NCBI GenBank assembly: GCA_041394885.1
Contig: JAWKHI010000001.1
Location: forward strand, 310,001 to 374,000
DNA: 64,000 bases
Origin: DSOI01 sp041394885
Lineage (GTDB): Bacteria; Acidobacteriota; Terriglobia; Bryobacterales; Bryobacteraceae
Reading direction: 5' to 3'
Both the position numbers and the translations under genes were made by a program. The notes under the pieces were generated by a model that saw only the letters and a program-made list of their open reading frames with translations, did not search any database and was not told the origin of the DNA. Position 1 is the stretch's first letter. The number at the start of each line of letters is the position of its first letter. Positions 62,861 to 64,000 of the stretch are shown one piece after another.

Positions 62861-64000
62861 ATGCAACGCATTTTCGGCGCCGCCCGCGCGGCCCAGAGGC
62901 TCTGTATGCCCTTGCGGCAGCTTTTCCTGCTGACGCTGGTGATCGGGATGACGGGCGTAGCGGCGCTTGCCCAATCGCACGGCGGAGGCGAAGCCAATCT
63001 GGTTCTTCCAGACCTGGATCAGGCGACTTTTCTCGGAGGCATCGGCGGGCGGGCCCTGCTGATGGTGGGTCTGTTGGTCTCGGGGCTGGGACTATTGTTC
63101 GGCCTGAGCGTGAGCCGGCAGTTGAAGAACATGCCGGTGCACTCCTCGATGCTCGAAATCTCGGAGTTGATCTATGAGACCTGCAAGACGTATCTATTGA
63201 CGCAAGGCAAGTTTCTGCTGATTCTGGAACTGTTCATCGGCGCGATCATCGTCATCTATTTCGGGTTCCTGCTTCATTTCGACGCGATCAAGGTGGTGAT
63301 CATCCTACTGTTCAGCCTGATTGGGATCGCGGGCTCGTATTCGGTGGCGTGGTTCGGCATCCGCGTGAATACATATGCCAATTCGCGCACAGCGTTCGCG
63401 AGTCTGGGCGGCAAACCGTTCCCGTGCTACGAGATTCCGCTGAAGGCGGGCATGAGCATCGGCATGCTGTTGATCTCGGTGGAACTGTTCCTGATGCTGT
63501 GCATCCTGTTATTCATCCCGGGCGACTACGCCGGGGCGTGCTTTATCGGCTTCGCGATCGGCGAGTCGCTGGGCGCGGCGGCGCTGCGCGTGGCGGGCGG
63601 CATCTTCACCAAGATCGCCGATATCGGATCGGACCTGATGAAGATCGTGTTCAAGATCAAGGAAGACGACGCGCGGAATCCGGGCGTGATTGCCGATTGT
63701 ACAGGCGATAACGCGGGTGACTCGGTGGGGCCGTCGGCGGACGGGTTCGAGACATACGGCGTAACCGGGGTAGCGCTGATCACCTTTATCCTGTTGGCGG
63801 TGAAAGAGCCCGTGACGCAGGTGCAGTTGCTGGTATGGATCTTCGTGATGCGCATCATGATGGTGGTGGCAAGCGGACTTTCCTACTTCATCAACGAGGC
63901 GATGGCGAAAGCAGCCTACGCCAAAGCCGACAAGATGGACTTCGAAGCTCCGCTGACCAAGCTGGTGTGGCTGACCTCGCTCGTTTCGGTGGCACTCACC
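62861..64000 (+). CDS. hppA: Membrane-bound ion-translocating pyrophosphatase, N-terminal part (3' truncated by window edge)
   Basis: The frame is open from the ATG at 62861 to the window end (380 residues). The N-terminus includes a signal-like segment (LLTLVIGMTGVAALAQ), then several membrane helices. The pyrophosphate-binding signature is present: GGIFTKIADIGSDLMK, KEDDARNPGVIADCTGDNAG and SVGPSADGFETYGVTG match the DxGxD, EDDPRNP and GDN motifs of H+/Na+-PPases. The enzyme uses pyrophosphate hydrolysis to pump protons or sodium. The residue that decides potassium dependence lies beyond the window. The GDNAGDSVGP variant differs from the GDNVGD form of plant-type enzymes. Confidence 0.94.
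   Translation, partial: MQRIFGAARAAQRLCMPLRQLFLLTLVIGMTGVAALAQSHGGGEANLVLPDLDQATFLGGIGGRALLMVGLLVSGLGLLFGLSVSRQLKNMPVHSSMLEISELIYETCKTYLLTQGKFLLILELFIGAIIVIYFGFLLHFDAIKVVIILLFSLIGIAGSYSVAWFGIRVNTYANSRTAFASLGGKPFPCYEIPLKAGMSIGMLLISVELFLMLCILLFIPGDYAGACFIGFAIGESLGAAALRVAGGIFTKIADIGSDLMKIVFKIKEDDARNPGVIADCTGDNAGDSVGPSADGFETYGVTGVALITFILLAVKEPVTQVQLLVWIFVMRIMMVVASGLSYFINEAMAKAAYAKADKMDFEAPLTKLVWLTSLVSVALT

Overview
The window looks like a chromosomal segment of a soil Acidobacteriota bacterium, most likely of the Solibacter/Bryobacter group. The case rests on gene content: two Oar-like TonB-dependent receptors with an N-terminal carboxypeptidase-regulatory domain, a DUF1552 protein, a PQQ alcohol dehydrogenase next to a CBM9-like/cytochrome c protein, DUF4331 and PEP-CTERM proteins, a beta-lactamase/NamZ fusion and a sulfatase. 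DNA is GC-rich throughout except for one conspicuous patch at about 42.03-45.6 kb. Many neighbouring genes overlap by 4 bases (ATGA/GTGA), indicating tight operons. I see no insertion sequence, integrase, phage gene, CRISPR array or rRNA.

Layout. 0-5 kb: DUF1552 end, DksA/TraR-type zinc-finger protein, cyclophilin, then an Omp85-like barrel overlapping a secreted protein with kinase-fold signatures. 5-9.7 kb: periplasmic repeat protein, SSS and APC transporters, and a small AT-hook protein preceded by two mirror-image hairpins. 9.8-17 kb: beta-lactamase/NamZ fusion, pterin dehydratase and SDR in one minus-strand operon, a HExxH/TPR protein, and a TgpA-like transglutaminase. 17-23.5 kb: polX, an M16 protease pair, a Nudix hydrolase and a frameshifted M28 peptidase, chained by 4-bp overlaps. 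23.5-27.5 kb (minus): CBM9-like/dihaem cytochrome, PQQ dehydrogenase and esterase. 27.7-31.1 kb: PEP-CTERM, DUF4331 and TPR proteins. 31.2-33.8 kb: NtrC-type two-component system. 33.8-41.2 kb: ribosomal protein S1, then a polysaccharide export gene, a BY-kinase, a MurJ-like flippase and a zinc-ribbon protein. 41.2-47.2 kb: the anomalous region. 47.2-58 kb: secreted hypothetical, TPR-like protein, LigD, beta-propeller, tRNA-Val, a second Oar receptor and a broken ankyrin gene. 58-64 kb: three-gene proton-translocating transhydrogenase, sulfatase, cupin and the start of a membrane pyrophosphatase.

The most important observation is that the A/T-rich ORF desert at 42.0-45.6 kb is not an inserted foreign island. 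Reading the minus strand in shifting frames recovers, in the right order and at the right spacing, the standard landmarks of the missing C-terminal half of the Oar receptor whose intact N-terminal half lies at 45.6-47.15 kb. The gene keeps its expected total length (about 3.35 kb) but is riddled with single-base indels and substitutions, and the next gene downstream loses its N-terminal half in the same way. Smaller lesions of the same kind occur in the second Oar gene (56.3-56.6 kb), the ankyrin gene (57.0-57.55 kb) and the M28 peptidase (22.95 kb). A poorly polished long-read consensus is the simplest explanation; a real hyper-eroded or hypermutating receptor locus is the exciting alternative. 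Raw reads would decide.
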